This document shows positions 21,622-30,126 of a stretch of DNA of 32,511 nt, piece after piece. Below the pieces are notes generated by a model. It saw only the letters and a list, made by a program, of their open reading frames with translations. It was not told the origin of the DNA and ran no database searches. This stretch comes from Caryophanales bacterium UBA7057 (lineage in GTDB: Bacteria; Bacillota_I; Bacilli_A; RF39; UBA660): contig DLAC01000048.1 of NCBI GenBank assembly GCA_002493865.1, forward strand, positions 1 to 32,511. The letters run 5' to 3'. Position 1 is the stretch's first letter. Each line of letters opens with the position of its first letter. Position numbers and translations under genes: made by a program.

Positions 21622-22284
21622 CTAATTATTTTTTGAACCAGCAATTAATTCTTTTACTTTTTCTTTATAAGATGAAATTACATGTTCTCGCGCCAATTGA
21701 GATTTAGGAGGAATACCATGAATAAATTCTTGAAGTCTTTCATCATATCTTTCTCGGGCAGCAACTAAATTGTCTACTCCTGCTTCTAGTTTGTTTAACC
21801 TTTCTTGTGTAAGTTGAACATAGGCCGATCTATATTTTCTTATGAATTCTAAATCTTGAATCATATTTTTAAAGTCTTCTTCTGTTTCCATTTGTAGAAA
21901 CTGATAAATTAAACTCCATGGAATCACTTTTTTTGTAAATAAATCATAAAAACTATGATCCGCTCTTTGTCCTGCATAAATTCCAGGAATATGTCCATAA
22001 ACAACTACTTCATGTTCTGGATCATACCAAAAACCATCCGTAGCAAAATCATTGACTTTTTTAAACTCGATAGACTGCATTAAATAATTTTCATAAGGTT
22101 CTCCTGGAAGATCATAATACATATTTTCTATAGTTGAAGTTACTGGAGTTATAGTTAGATACTCAACAGTTTCTTCACTAGGCATTGGATGATAATCGTT
22201 TTCTGTTAATCTTTGATTCTTATGAATACTTAATGAACTCCTATATTGTGCATTTAAACGTATTAAAAAATAATCCACTTTCAT
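21622..22284 (-). CDS. Paralog B of an unrecognised tandem family
   Basis: This 220-aa protein is the upstream member of a tandem pair with 20806-21564. Shared marks are VDYFLIRLNAQ at the start, DYHPMPSEETVEYLTI (about 30-45), GEPYENYLMQSIEFKKVND, DGFWYDPEHEVVVYGHIPG and a KKVIPWSLI motif. The C-terminus is also helical and charged but shorter than in paralog A. GGGGGG is close to the ATG, and the extended -10 at 22332-22340 drives the pair. The 57-base gap between the two genes contains no terminator. Function is unknown. Confidence 0.7.
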   Translation of the reverse strand: MKVDYFLIRLNAQYRSSLSIHKNQRLTENDYHPMPSEETVEYLTITPVTSTIENMYYDLPGEPYENYLMQSIEFKKVNDFATDGFWYDPEHEVVVYGHIPGIYAGQRADHSFYDLFTKKVIPWSLIYQFLQMETEEDFKNMIQDLEFIRKYRSAYVQLTQERLNKLEAGVDNLVAARERYDERLQEFIHGIPPKSQLAREHVISSYKEKVKELIAGSKNN

Positions 22285-22331
22285 ATCCCCCCTGAATGGC
22301 TATCAAACGAAACCACACTTTTTTTCTTCCT

Positions 22332-22340
22332 ATTATAACA
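22332..22340 (-). promoter_or_regulatory. Extended -10 promoter (TGTTATAAT) for the paralog pair
   Basis: Minus-strand TGTTATAAT lies about 48 bases before the ATG at 22284, immediately after the T-run of the preceding terminator. TTCTAA 17 bases upstream is a poor -35. Confidence 0.5.
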
Positions 22341-22342
22341 CG

Positions 22343-22384
22343 AAAAAAAGTATTTTAGAAGGAAATTCTACATCATACTTTTTC
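22343..22384 (-). terminator. Intrinsic terminator of the NatAB-like unit
   Basis: On the minus strand AAAAAGTA...TACTTTTT encloses an inner TAGAA / TTCTA pair and ends in a T-run. It lies directly downstream of the permease stop. Confidence 0.7.
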
Positions 22385-22390
22385 TTTTCA

Positions 22391-23539
22391 TTATTTTGAA
22401 AATAAAACTTTCTCTGACTTATATTGCTTAATAATAATTCCTAAGACAATTCCAATAATTACAATGGTAGATAACAACATAAGGAAGATATTGATATAAT
22501 CCACAGTTCCATTCGTAATATCTGTAAATAGTAAAGAAAAGTTCAAGAATGGTACTAATGAAAGTAAAGTACTACTTTCAACATTAATCATAAAGGCAAT
22601 CATTCCTGGAAAGAAAGAGATAAAAGTAAGTGGCGTTAGGGCACTTTGTGCTTCTTTAAATGTCTTAGACTTACTAGCTACTGCAATACATAGTCCACTG
22701 ATTAAAAGAGAATATGCAATAATTACAATACTTGAGAAAATCAAACTATTAGCAGGAAGCATCATATCTACTTCCTCATAAATTTCAAACATATTACCAG
22801 CAATGATTAAGGAAATTACCATTAAAATTAGACTGATAATACCTGTAATAATAGAAGAAAGACTAACGCTTAAGAACTTTCCAATAATAATATCTTTACT
22901 GCGAATTGGAAAAGTAAGTAATGTTTCTAAGGTACCCCGTTCTTTTTCTCCTGCTGTCGTATCTGTTGAAGGATAAGTAGCAGAAACAGTAATTGCCATC
23001 AAGATAAATAAGAATGAGTAATTTGTAATATAACTAGAAAAATAATTCTCTTCTTCTGTAATTTCTTTATTTATATGAATAATGTGAATGACTTCTCCTG
23101 AATCTACTTCATACTCTTTTAAATATTCTTCTTGTAAATACTCCTTATAGGCACCAAAATAACTTTCTACTAAAGAAGATGCATAAGACGTTGTATCATT
23201 ATCATCCCCATGAAGCGTATATTCCTGATTTTCTTTCGTAACATATAAATCAAGGAACCCATCTTTATATTTTTCTTCTATTTCTTCTAAATTTCCTGTT
23301 GTTACATCTAGTTCAAACTCTTTTGCAAAATCCTTTTCAACTTCTCCCAGTTCATAAGCAAATCCAATTCGGTTATAATCTGTTACCGGTTTATTCATCT
23401 GCATTTCAAAAAGGGCACTCATTCCAATCACCAAAAGTGGAATCATAATTGGAACAATTAACATCATTGATAATGACTTCTTATCCCGAAACATCTCTCT
23501 GATTTCTTTTTTTAGAATATGTGAAATTTTAGTCTTCAT
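22391..23539 (-). CDS. ABC-2 type permease, NatB-like
   Basis: The 382-aa membrane protein has an N-terminal helix (about 23-42), a 110-residue external loop, then five or more hydrophobic helices between about 175 and 375. The intracellular AGEKERGTLETLL motif (about 196-208) is the family's coupling element of ABC-2/NatB permeases. Its ATG lies 11 bases inside the ATPase gene with GGAGG just ahead, so the two proteins are made together as an exporter. NatAB of Bacillus extrudes sodium; substrate identity here is not shown by the sequence. The gene ends at a clear terminator. Confidence 0.85.
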   Translation of the reverse strand: MKTKISHILKKEIREMFRDKKSLSMMLIVPIMIPLLVIGMSALFEMQMNKPVTDYNRIGFAYELGEVEKDFAKEFELDVTTGNLEEIEEKYKDGFLDLYVTKENQEYTLHGDDNDTTSYASSLVESYFGAYKEYLQEEYLKEYEVDSGEVIHIIHINKEITEEENYFSSYITNYSFLFILMAITVSATYPSTDTTAGEKERGTLETLLTFPIRSKDIIIGKFLSVSLSSIITGIISLILMVISLIIAGNMFEIYEEVDMMLPANSLIFSSIVIIAYSLLISGLCIAVASKSKTFKEAQSALTPLTFISFFPGMIAFMINVESSTLLSLVPFLNFSLLFTDITNGTVDYINIFLMLLSTIVIIGIVLGIIIKQYKSEKVLFSK

Positions 23540-24287
23540 CTACTTCACCTCCAATTAAAGCAAAAAAGGCATCTCTTAAATTTGTTGTTTTCGTTTCTTT
23601 CTTGATGGAATCAGGAGTACCTTCTTTAATAACAACTCCCTTATTAATCATAATCACATGGTCACAAATATTTTCTGCTTCTTCCATATAGTGCGTAGAA
23701 TAAAGAATCGTCTTTCCTTTTTTCTTTTCTTCTTTGATGAAATTTAAAATAATTTGACTAGAAATAATATCTAATCCACTCGTTGCTTCATCCAAAATAT
23801 AATACTTTGGATCATGCACCATACATCTTGCGATATTTACTTTTTGGGTTTGTCCCGTAGAAAGACGCTCTATTTTATTATAAAGAAATTCATCCATTCC
23901 TAAAGTTTTAGAAATTTCTTCAATTCTTGCCTTTCTCTTACTTTTTGGAACATCATAAAAATCACAACACATATCTAATAATTCATAAGTAGACAAAGTA
24001 TTATAGATTTTTGTATTTCCTGATAGATACGCAATCTTCTTTTTGATTTCAATTTCATTTTCCTTATAATTTAATCCATCAAAATCAACGGTTCCTTCTG
24101 TTGGTTCAAGGATACCTGCAATCATTCGAAGAAGTGTGGTCTTTCCTGCCCCATTTGGCCCCAAGACTCCTACAATTTCCCCATCGTTTGCTTTAAAACT
24201 AATTCCATTATCCGCATAAAATTCTTGTTTTTGTTTTTTCTCATTCATACGAATAAATTTCTTTTTTAGATTATTGATTTTTAACAT
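23529..24287 (-). CDS. ABC transporter ATP-binding protein, NatA-like
   Basis: The 252-aa protein has Walker A GPNGAGKTT (43-51), signature LSTGQTQKV (142-150) with Thr for the usual Gly, Walker B YYILDEAT and the STH switch histidine. It dimerises and energises the permease at 22391. An extra basic stretch FIRMNEKKQKQ near 11-21 precedes the first beta-strand, as in NatA-type subunits. It has its own extended -10 promoter and an AGGAGG site, and overlaps the permease gene by 11 bases. NatA is the closest label, but a general efflux role is as likely. Confidence 0.9.
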   Translation of the reverse strand: MLKINNLKKKFIRMNEKKQKQEFYADNGISFKANDGEIVGVLGPNGAGKTTLLRMIAGILEPTEGTVDFDGLNYKENEIEIKKKIAYLSGNTKIYNTLSTYELLDMCCDFYDVPKSKRKARIEEISKTLGMDEFLYNKIERLSTGQTQKVNIARCMVHDPKYYILDEATSGLDIISSQIILNFIKEEKKKGKTILYSTHYMEEAENICDHVIMINKGVVIKEGTPDSIKKETKTTNLRDAFFALIGGEVDED

Positions 24288-24313
24288 TTTTTGCCTCCTA
24301 CATTTCCTTTTCC

Positions 24314-24322
24314 ATTATACCA
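24314..24322 (-). promoter_or_regulatory. Extended -10 promoter (TGGTATAAT) for the NatAB-like unit
   Basis: Minus-strand TGGTATAAT lies 27 bases before the ATP-binding gene's ATG, just after the AAA ATPase gene's end. There is no terminator between the units, so read-through from the histidine kinase operon is possible. Confidence 0.55.
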
Positions 24323-24336
24323 TAATTATTCATAAA

Positions 24337-25077
24337 TCAATCAAATAATCGTTGTTGCATCCCCTCTGGATCATCCAAATACATTTTATAAGTTAAATAA
24401 ATCTCTGTATCCTGATAATCTACCTTTTGAAAATCGTGATTTAAGTCAAGAATTTCTCCCTTTCGATAACTAATTAGAATTGGGGAATGCGTTGCGATAA
24501 TAAATTGGCTTCCCTGTTTTACTAAATCGTCGATAATACATAATAAAGACATTTGACTTTGCGGAGACAAGGCTGCTTCTGGTTCATCTAAAATATATAA
24601 ACCATGATCTGTAAATCTATTTTGAACGAGTTTTAAAAAAGATTCTCCATGAGAACATTCATGTAAATTTCCGCCATAAGAGCGATACAAAGAATGAAAA
24701 CCATCTTCTTCTACTAACCGCTCGACTTCGGATGCAAAGTTATAAAAACTTTCTGCGCGTAAAAAGAATTTTGTTTTTGCGAGATGATAAGTAGAAACTC
24801 TCATATAATTAGATAACTCTGATACTGTATTTTTCGTATGAAACTGGAAATTTTGCGTACCTCCCTCTCGATTTAATCCTAAAGAAACTGCAAGTGCCTC
24901 TATAAAAGTAGATTTTCCAATTCCATTTTCCCCAACAAGAAATGTAACAGGAGCATTGAGTTCCAGACTAGAAAAGTTTTTAATCACTTCAATATTAAAG
25001 GGATACTTTTCAAAAGACTCGACCCTTTCTCTATCTAAATCTATATTTTTTAATATTAAGTTTGTATCCAGTCTCAT
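24337..25077 (-). CDS. AAA-family ATPase (ABC-type/AAA_21-like, membrane-free)
   Basis: The 246-aa protein is a soluble ABC-class ATPase of the AAA_21-like kind. It has Walker A GENGIGKST (49-57), a Q-loop-like segment, a degenerate signature SHGES, Walker B LYILDEPEAALSP and the H-loop ATHSP. It has no transporter domain. Homologs are often annotated as ATP-binding proteins of unknown function and occur in many defence or repair contexts; none is evident here. I placed the start at the ATG at 25077 (AAAGGA nine bases upstream) rather than the TTG three codons earlier. It is the last gene of the ABC-permease-kinase operon, 22 bases after the kinase. Confidence 0.82.
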   Translation of the reverse strand: MRLDTNLILKNIDLDRERVESFEKYPFNIEVIKNFSSLELNAPVTFLVGENGIGKSTFIEALAVSLGLNREGGTQNFQFHTKNTVSELSNYMRVSTYHLAKTKFFLRAESFYNFASEVERLVEEDGFHSLYRSYGGNLHECSHGESFLKLVQNRFTDHGLYILDEPEAALSPQSQMSLLCIIDDLVKQGSQFIIATHSPILISYRKGEILDLNHDFQKVDYQDTEIYLTYKMYLDDPEGMQQRLFD

Positions 25078-25099
25078 AGAATCCAATCCTTTCTATCTA

Positions 25100-26005
25100 T
25101 TACCTATGATTTTCCTTTTTTGGTAAATGGAATATAATTTTCAAGTAGTTTTTTTCTTTCTTTGCCTCTATCTTGCCACCTAGCTGTTCTGTAAACTCTT
25201 TCGCAATTGCTAAACCAAGTCCTGTTCCACCTTTGGTTCTTGAAATATCTTCCGTATAAAATTCATCAAATATTTTATCGACTTCTAACTTTTTATTTTT
25301 TAATTGATTTCGAAATACGATTTTTAAAGATTCTGTCTGATGAACCGTAATTTCTAAATCTCCTATTCCATGTTTTAAAGCATTTCCAATTAAATTATCA
25401 AAAATTCTAGTCAACATTTCTATATTCGAATCTATCTTAATTTTAGAATTCTCCCTATCAAAAACAATTTGTCTATTCTCTCTTAGATAATCTTCATAAG
25501 AATGTGCGATAGACTCCTCTATGACTGCAATGATATTCACTTCTTCTGTTTCTAATGGTTCCTTTTGAAATATAATTTTTGAAAAATCAAAGAAGGAAGA
25601 AATTAATTCCTCTAATCTCTTTAAACGTTCTTCGATAATTCTTAATTCTTTTTCTTGTTCCTCTTTGGATAGATTCGAAGAAAGAAGAATATCGATATAT
25701 CCTAAAGCAGAAGTAAGAGGTGTTCTTAAGTCATGAGAAATATTCATCATCATTTTCTTTAAACTATGATTATTTCGTTCAAAGAGTATTTCTTGTTGTT
25801 TCATTTCTTCTAATAAACAATTAATTTCTATCATTAAGGAATGTAATTCTTTCGATGGTAGTTCTTGATGTAAAAGTAAATTACTATCATTCTTTCCCAT
25901 CTTTTTCATAGATTCCGTAATTCTTTTTAGTTCTAATTTCATACAAAAAAGATAAGTGCTGAGTCCTAGAATTATCATAACGAGTAAAAATATGATAATA
26001 CCCAT
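25100..26005 (-). CDS. Sensor histidine kinase, single transmembrane helix
   Basis: The 301-aa protein has one N-terminal membrane helix (about 2-21), no extracellular sensor domain, and a HisKA box NISHDLRTPLTSA (H91). A HATPase domain follows with N-box DNLIGNALKHG and G-box TKGGTGLGLAIA. Kinases of this size with one short helix and a neighbouring ABC exporter usually sense through the transporter (a BceS/intramembrane-sensing kind of logic). It belongs to an ABC-permease-kinase-AAA operon. No response regulator lies in that operon; the OmpR-type regulator at 28739 is its likely partner. The ribosome binding site is weak. Confidence 0.92.
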   Translation of the reverse strand: MGIIIFLLVMIILGLSTYLFCMKLELKRITESMKKMGKNDSNLLLHQELPSKELHSLMIEINCLLEEMKQQEILFERNNHSLKKMMMNISHDLRTPLTSALGYIDILLSSNLSKEEQEKELRIIEERLKRLEELISSFFDFSKIIFQKEPLETEEVNIIAVIEESIAHSYEDYLRENRQIVFDRENSKIKIDSNIEMLTRIFDNLIGNALKHGIGDLEITVHQTESLKIVFRNQLKNKKLEVDKIFDEFYTEDISRTKGGTGLGLAIAKEFTEQLGGKIEAKKEKNYLKIIFHLPKKENHR

Positions 26006-26023
26006 AACTCTTCACTTACCTTT

Positions 26024-26863
26024 CTATTTAATCTCTGTATTTTTAAATGCATAATATCCTATGATATGAAATAGTACGATATAGAAAACACCAAGCAATG
26101 CACAATTTAAAACGTATCCACTCGTCGGATGATTTGCTAGTCTTGCTAATGCATTTTGAATTTCATATTGATAAAACCAATCTGCTTTGATTCTAAAAAG
26201 GTTAATGATTCCATATACAATTAATTGAACTACCATCACAAATGGAATAGAAATTGTATTAAAAGCAGCTGTTTTCTTAAATAGAAAAGCAAAACAGATT
26301 AACAAACTTATTATACCATAGATTAAAGGAAATTGAATCACCGTTGATTTAAAAACATCTAAGAAAGAGGAAGCAAAATCTTTTCCATTCACTAAAAGAT
26401 TTACGAAATAAAAGAAATAATTATTGAATAGAACTAAAAAGGTACAGATGAGAAAGATTAAAATAGCTTTGGACCAATAGTATTTCTTCCTAGAAATCGC
26501 TGAGGATAGTGTATTTTTAATAGATTTGTTTGAAAAATCAGTACATAAAATAAGAACGACAATAATGATAAAAAAGTAATACAAATTCATGTTAGTTCCA
26601 ATCACTGCCTGATCTAATTCATAGCCACCCAAAGATTTCATGATATCCCGAACGCCTTTTAAATCATTTACTTCTAAAAGCATTCCTCTCATTTCTTCAT
26701 CTTCAATATTCAGAGTAGATTCAGTCGCAGAAGTCATCCCAATATATCCTGGTGTCATACCAATTACACTCACTAAAGACATTCCAATAATTATAATTAA
26801 AGTAATATAAATTGCTTTTCCTTTCAATATTCGATATAAATCTGCTTTGATTAAATTCATCAT
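26024..26863 (-). CDS. ABC-2 type permease (BcrB-like)
   Basis: The 279-aa protein has about six hydrophobic segments: 17-35, a long external loop, then helices near 90-110, 130-150, 165-190, 200-220 and 250-272. A SNKSIKNTLSSAISRKKYYW cytoplasmic loop follows the second helix, as in lantibiotic/bacitracin-type permeases. It starts one base after the ATPase stop (overlapping translational signals; GGAGG ahead) and is followed by the kinase after 18 bases. Together with the ATPase at 26865 it would form an exporter that probably gives resistance to a peptide or drug; the substrate is inferred only from the gene order. Confidence 0.85.
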   Translation of the reverse strand: MMNLIKADLYRILKGKAIYITLIIIIGMSLVSVIGMTPGYIGMTSATESTLNIEDEEMRGMLLEVNDLKGVRDIMKSLGGYELDQAVIGTNMNLYYFFIIIVVLILCTDFSNKSIKNTLSSAISRKKYYWSKAILIFLICTFLVLFNNYFFYFVNLLVNGKDFASSFLDVFKSTVIQFPLIYGIISLLICFAFLFKKTAAFNTISIPFVMVVQLIVYGIINLFRIKADWFYQYEIQNALARLANHPTSGYVLNCALLGVFYIVLFHIIGYYAFKNTEIK

Positions 26864-26864
26864 A

Positions 26865-27779
26865 TTAGTTTACCTCCTTAATTACAGATTTAAAGTATTC
26901 TTCTAATGTAATTCCTGTTTCATATAACCCCAAGATATTAATATCATTTTTTGATAAGGCTTTACTGATTTTACTAATTTGATCTAGATGTTCGTAAAGC
27001 CGGATTTCCTTTTTGTCGATGACTTTATAATTGGTGGTGTTTAATTCCTTTTCTAAGATGGTAGCTGTCTTTTTAAGATTGTCTGTTTGAATGACCACAC
27101 ATTTACTACATTCGATATCTAGTTCCTCTTTCGATAATTCCTTGACGACAGAACCCTTTTCTAAAATACAGAATCTACTAGCAACTGCATATAGTTCAGA
27201 TAAAATGTGACTAGATATCAAAATGGTAATATTCTTTTCTTCATTTAATCGTTTAAATGTATCTCTCAAATCACTAATTCCAATGGGATCTAATCCATTA
27301 ATGGGTTCATCTAGAATAATAAAATCTGGATGATCTAAAATCGCAAAAGCAATTCCTAAGCGTTGTTTCATTCCCAAAGAAAAGTTTTTAAATTTCTTAT
27401 TTCTAGCATCCACTAGTCCAACTAGTTGAAGAGATTCTTCGATTGGTTTGAAATCGACCATTCCTTTTTGAATCGCGTAATATTTTAGATTTTCATATGC
27501 TGTTAAATTTGGAAAAAAGGATGGATTTTCGATTAGAGAGCCAATTCTTCTCTTATTTTCTGTTAACTCGCTTCCACCTTCTCCAAACAATTCAAATTCT
27601 CCACTGGTTGGATTAGTAAGCGTTGTAATAATTTTCATTAAAGTTGTTTTCCCCGCACCATTTCTTCCAATTAACCCATAAATATCTCCTTTGTTGATTG
27701 TAATAGATACAGAATCAAGTGCCTTAAACTCTTTATATTTTTTTGTTAGATGATTTGTTTTTAATATAATATCGCTCAT
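26865..27779 (-). CDS. ABC transporter ATP-binding protein (BcrA/LanF-like)
   Basis: The 304-aa protein has Walker A G38-R-N-G-A-G-K-T-T46, signature FSLGMKQR, Walker B FIILDEPINGLDP and the SSHILSE switch region. It also has the extended C-terminus of about 90 residues typical of BcrA/LanF-type subunits. It energises the permease at 26024 and is the first gene of the four-gene operon with the histidine kinase. AAAAGGAG precedes the ATG. Only 80 bases separate it from the upstream Cys-rich gene, and that gap contains a strong terminator hairpin, so it may be attenuated from upstream transcription or have its own promoter. Confidence 0.92.
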   Translation of the reverse strand: MSDIILKTNHLTKKYKEFKALDSVSITINKGDIYGLIGRNGAGKTTLMKIITTLTNPTSGEFELFGEGGSELTENKRRIGSLIENPSFFPNLTAYENLKYYAIQKGMVDFKPIEESLQLVGLVDARNKKFKNFSLGMKQRLGIAFAILDHPDFIILDEPINGLDPIGISDLRDTFKRLNEEKNITILISSHILSELYAVASRFCILEKGSVVKELSKEELDIECSKCVVIQTDNLKKTATILEKELNTTNYKVIDKKEIRLYEHLDQISKISKALSKNDINILGLYETGITLEEYFKSVIKEVN

Positions 27780-27808
27780 ATATTTACTCCTTTTCTATAT
27801 CAGTATAT

Positions 27809-27836
27809 AAAAAAAGTGTTAAAAAACTCTTAACAC
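27809..27836 (-). terminator. Terminator before the ABC-permease-kinase operon
   Basis: On the minus strand GTGTTAA / TTAACAC (7-bp stem, seven-base loop) is followed by seven T. It ends the gene at 27860 and lies only about 30 bases before the ABC gene's ATG, leaving little room for a separate promoter; partial read-through is possible. Confidence 0.75.
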
Positions 27837-27859
27837 AATTCTTAAATAATTCTTAATTT

Positions 27860-28657
27860 TTAATCATGCTTAGCACCAATTTTTTTGACCGCCTCTTCAT
27901 TCTGTCCTAGGTCTTCCTTTATATCACCCGCATAAGCATTCACAACCTTCAAATGATCAAAAGTAGAAGTATATTCATCTTGACCATAAGCATAATCTAA
28001 TAAGCATTCACTACAACTTTTAAATTGACGACAGCGCTTCTTTGCACTACCTCCATAATCACCTGGTGCACATAAACCTAAGGAACCCCACTCTTGTGCT
28101 TTTTCTAGCGGCGTTAAATGCCCTCTTTTATGAATTTCATCAATTTCTTGTAAGGATAAAATTCTTCTTTTTCTACATTCCTTTTGATAATCATCTATTG
28201 CTTCATGAGCCAATGCTTCTAAAAATACAAACTCTATTTCACTTTCATTTAAAAATAGTTTTCTTTTTGAAACCATCCCAATACGAGTAGACAGTTGATC
28301 ACTACTATGTAATACACTTTGAATAAATTGTTCTCTTCCGTCCAATGCTTTTATTGTATCTAGATAGATGTTTCCATCAAAAAAGGATTGTTCTAATTGA
28401 TCAAAATCTAACGATAGATAAGAAATGGTAGAAGGGTTGCTTGGAAATTCTAATTCTTTATAATATGAGAAAAATTGTTCCATAAATATTAAAGTTCTCT
28501 TTTGAAATGCTTCTTGATCTTCCTGTGATAAAGCAAGTACTAAAGGATAACGAGTAATTCTTAAATAATTGATCTGTTCTAAAGTTTTCACCTTTTGATC
28601 TAAATTTACTCTAATTTTTCCCGGTCCCCAAATTGATTTTTTCTGAAGATTTTCCAT
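27860..28657 (-). CDS. Orphan protein with a C-terminal cysteine cluster
   Basis: I do not recognise this 265-aa protein. The first 190 residues are mainly helical with no signal peptide or membrane helix. The last third has cysteines at 196, 209, 215 and 218 (C-x12-C-x5-C-x2-C in LCAPGDYGG, then KKRCRQFKSCSECLLDYAYG), an arrangement suited to a zinc or iron-sulfur site. Basic residues between the cysteines suggest nucleic-acid or protein contact. It lies between the response regulator (81 bases upstream) and the ABC-permease-kinase operon, with a terminator on the downstream side. Whether it modulates the two-component system is unknown. Confidence 0.65.
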   Translation of the reverse strand: MENLQKKSIWGPGKIRVNLDQKVKTLEQINYLRITRYPLVLALSQEDQEAFQKRTLIFMEQFFSYYKELEFPSNPSTISYLSLDFDQLEQSFFDGNIYLDTIKALDGREQFIQSVLHSSDQLSTRIGMVSKRKLFLNESEIEFVFLEALAHEAIDDYQKECRKRRILSLQEIDEIHKRGHLTPLEKAQEWGSLGLCAPGDYGGSAKKRCRQFKSCSECLLDYAYGQDEYTSTFDHLKVVNAYAGDIKEDLGQNEEAVKKIGAKHD

Positions 28658-28738
28658 TTTACACCATTCCTTTTGTTTTATTCTATCTTAGAAAAAAAGG
28701 ACTGTCAATTTTTAATTTTTAAAGACATTCGTAATGAT

Positions 28739-29407
28739 TTATTTTTTCATTCGATATCCGATACTCCAAATCGTTTCAATATACTCTTCGTTTGGATTCT
28801 TTTCTTTTAATTTATTTCGAATTCTACTGATATGAACATTTAGTGTATTATCATCTGCAGAATCCTCATCCTGCCAAACACGATCAAACAGAATACTTTT
28901 CGTAAATACCTGATTGGGGTTTTCCATGAGTGTCTTTAACAGTTCAAACTCACACTTGGTAAAGAATACCTCTTCGTTATTACAAAAAACTGTAAAATTA
29001 TTTGTATTTAATTCAATATCTTTATATCGCAAAATAGAAGAATCTTCTTCCTTATGATTCCTTAAATGAACCTTGATTCGTGCTAATAATTCATCGTTAT
29101 GAAAAGGTTTGGTTACATAGTCATCTGCCCCGAGTTCAAATAAATCTAATTTTTTATCCATATCATGAATTGCACTCATAACGATGATTGGAACGGAGTG
29201 TTTTCTTTTTAATTCACGAATGATCTCTTCCCCATTTTTTCCAGGAAGCATTAAATCAAGAAGAATTAAATTGATTTCCGTCGAGTGTAATAGTAGTCCT
29301 TCTGTTCCAGAATAGGCACTAATTGTTTCATAACCACGATTCGTTAATAGCTGATTTAACATGCTGCTAATTTCTTCGTTATCTTCTATAATTAGAATTT
29401 TATTCAT
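28739..29407 (-). CDS. OmpR-family response regulator
   Basis: The 222-aa protein has a receiver domain with phospho-acceptor D51 (LLLDLMLPG), switch S78 and K100-P, then an OmpR/PhoB winged HTH (about 125-220) with the N-terminal FTVFCNNEEVFFTKCEFELL and a DDNTLNVHISRIRNKLKEK recognition region. It presumably pairs with the single-helix kinase at 25100, although that gene is four genes away and across a terminator. It follows the HD-domain gene by 26 bases, so the two may be co-transcribed. AAAGGGAG precedes the ATG. The regulated targets cannot be read from the sequence. Confidence 0.95.
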   Translation of the reverse strand: MNKILIIEDNEEISSMLNQLLTNRGYETISAYSGTEGLLLHSTEINLILLDLMLPGKNGEEIIRELKRKHSVPIIVMSAIHDMDKKLDLFELGADDYVTKPFHNDELLARIKVHLRNHKEEDSSILRYKDIELNTNNFTVFCNNEEVFFTKCEFELLKTLMENPNQVFTKSILFDRVWQDEDSADDNTLNVHISRIRNKLKEKNPNEEYIETIWSIGYRMKK

Positions 29408-29433
29408 AAAACACTCCCTTTCAATTGTTTATT

Positions 29434-30063
29434 TTATATATCATTTTCTTTTAAATAATCAATAATCTGAATAAAATTTGGATCATCCTGATATTTTTCA
29501 CGATCAAACTCTATCCAAGCATTGGAAATACTCTTTTCATGATCTAAGCATCTTCGTACCTCTACGTTATTGATGACTGGATTATTTTCCTGATGTTTTA
29601 AATCAAAACAGTTTTCTTGATCATAGAGTTTCACCTGAATATCACATTCTAATTTATCACAATGGTAGGCAAACTTTGCTTCTTCTGTTTTTCTTTCATT
29701 GAATTCATCTAATAGTTTAGAGATTTCTTCTTTTCCTAAGATATCTTTTAATACGTCATCAGTTGCTTTCTTTCCCTGGATTAATTTCTCATCTTCCCCA
29801 ATTTCAAAAAAAGTCAAATCTCCAATTTCAATTTCTTCAAGTTCGTGAATAGCTAACATATAGATTACTTTCTCAAGATCTAATTGATATTGAAATTGAT
29901 AATAAATAGCTAGTGCTAACATTTGAACCCCATAGATATGTTCCGCTACGCTTTCTACTCGTTCTCTTTTGATATTCCATACTAAATGTCCTTTTCGAAT
30001 GGTGTCTTTTAATTTATTACATAGTTTATAAAATCTTAAAGTACTTTTTATTTGATTTTTCAT
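29434..30063 (-). CDS. HD-domain nucleotidase-like protein (YfbR/HDDC2 type)
   Basis: The 209-aa protein matches the HD hydrolase group of 5'-deoxynucleotidase YfbR and HDDC2. An ESVAEHIYGVQMLAL helix contains H42, MLAIHELEEIEIGDLT supplies H73, E74, E77 and D82, and a CDKLECDIQ segment supplies the distal Asp/Glu. The usual HD dyad is H-E here (E74). A conservative metal ligand swap could lower activity or change substrate; such enzymes dephosphorylate dNMPs. The start at 30063 has AGGAGTG eight bases upstream; an alternative 11 codons earlier lacks it. It lies upstream of the response regulator and 63 bases after the YcxB-like gene. Confidence 0.82.
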   Translation of the reverse strand: MKNQIKSTLRFYKLCNKLKDTIRKGHLVWNIKRERVESVAEHIYGVQMLALAIYYQFQYQLDLEKVIYMLAIHELEEIEIGDLTFFEIGEDEKLIQGKKATDDVLKDILGKEEISKLLDEFNERKTEEAKFAYHCDKLECDIQVKLYDQENCFDLKHQENNPVINNVEVRRCLDHEKSISNAWIEFDREKYQDDPNFIQIIDYLKENDI

Positions 30064-30126
30064 GATTTTCACTCCTATTTTAAAAATTGATTTCATTTGT
30101 TAAAACCCAATTGATTCAGACAATCT

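Noticed and set aside
20806..22284. Direct repeats suggesting a mobile element
   Set aside because: The similarity is between two protein-coding genes and no terminal repeats, transposase or target duplication is seen.
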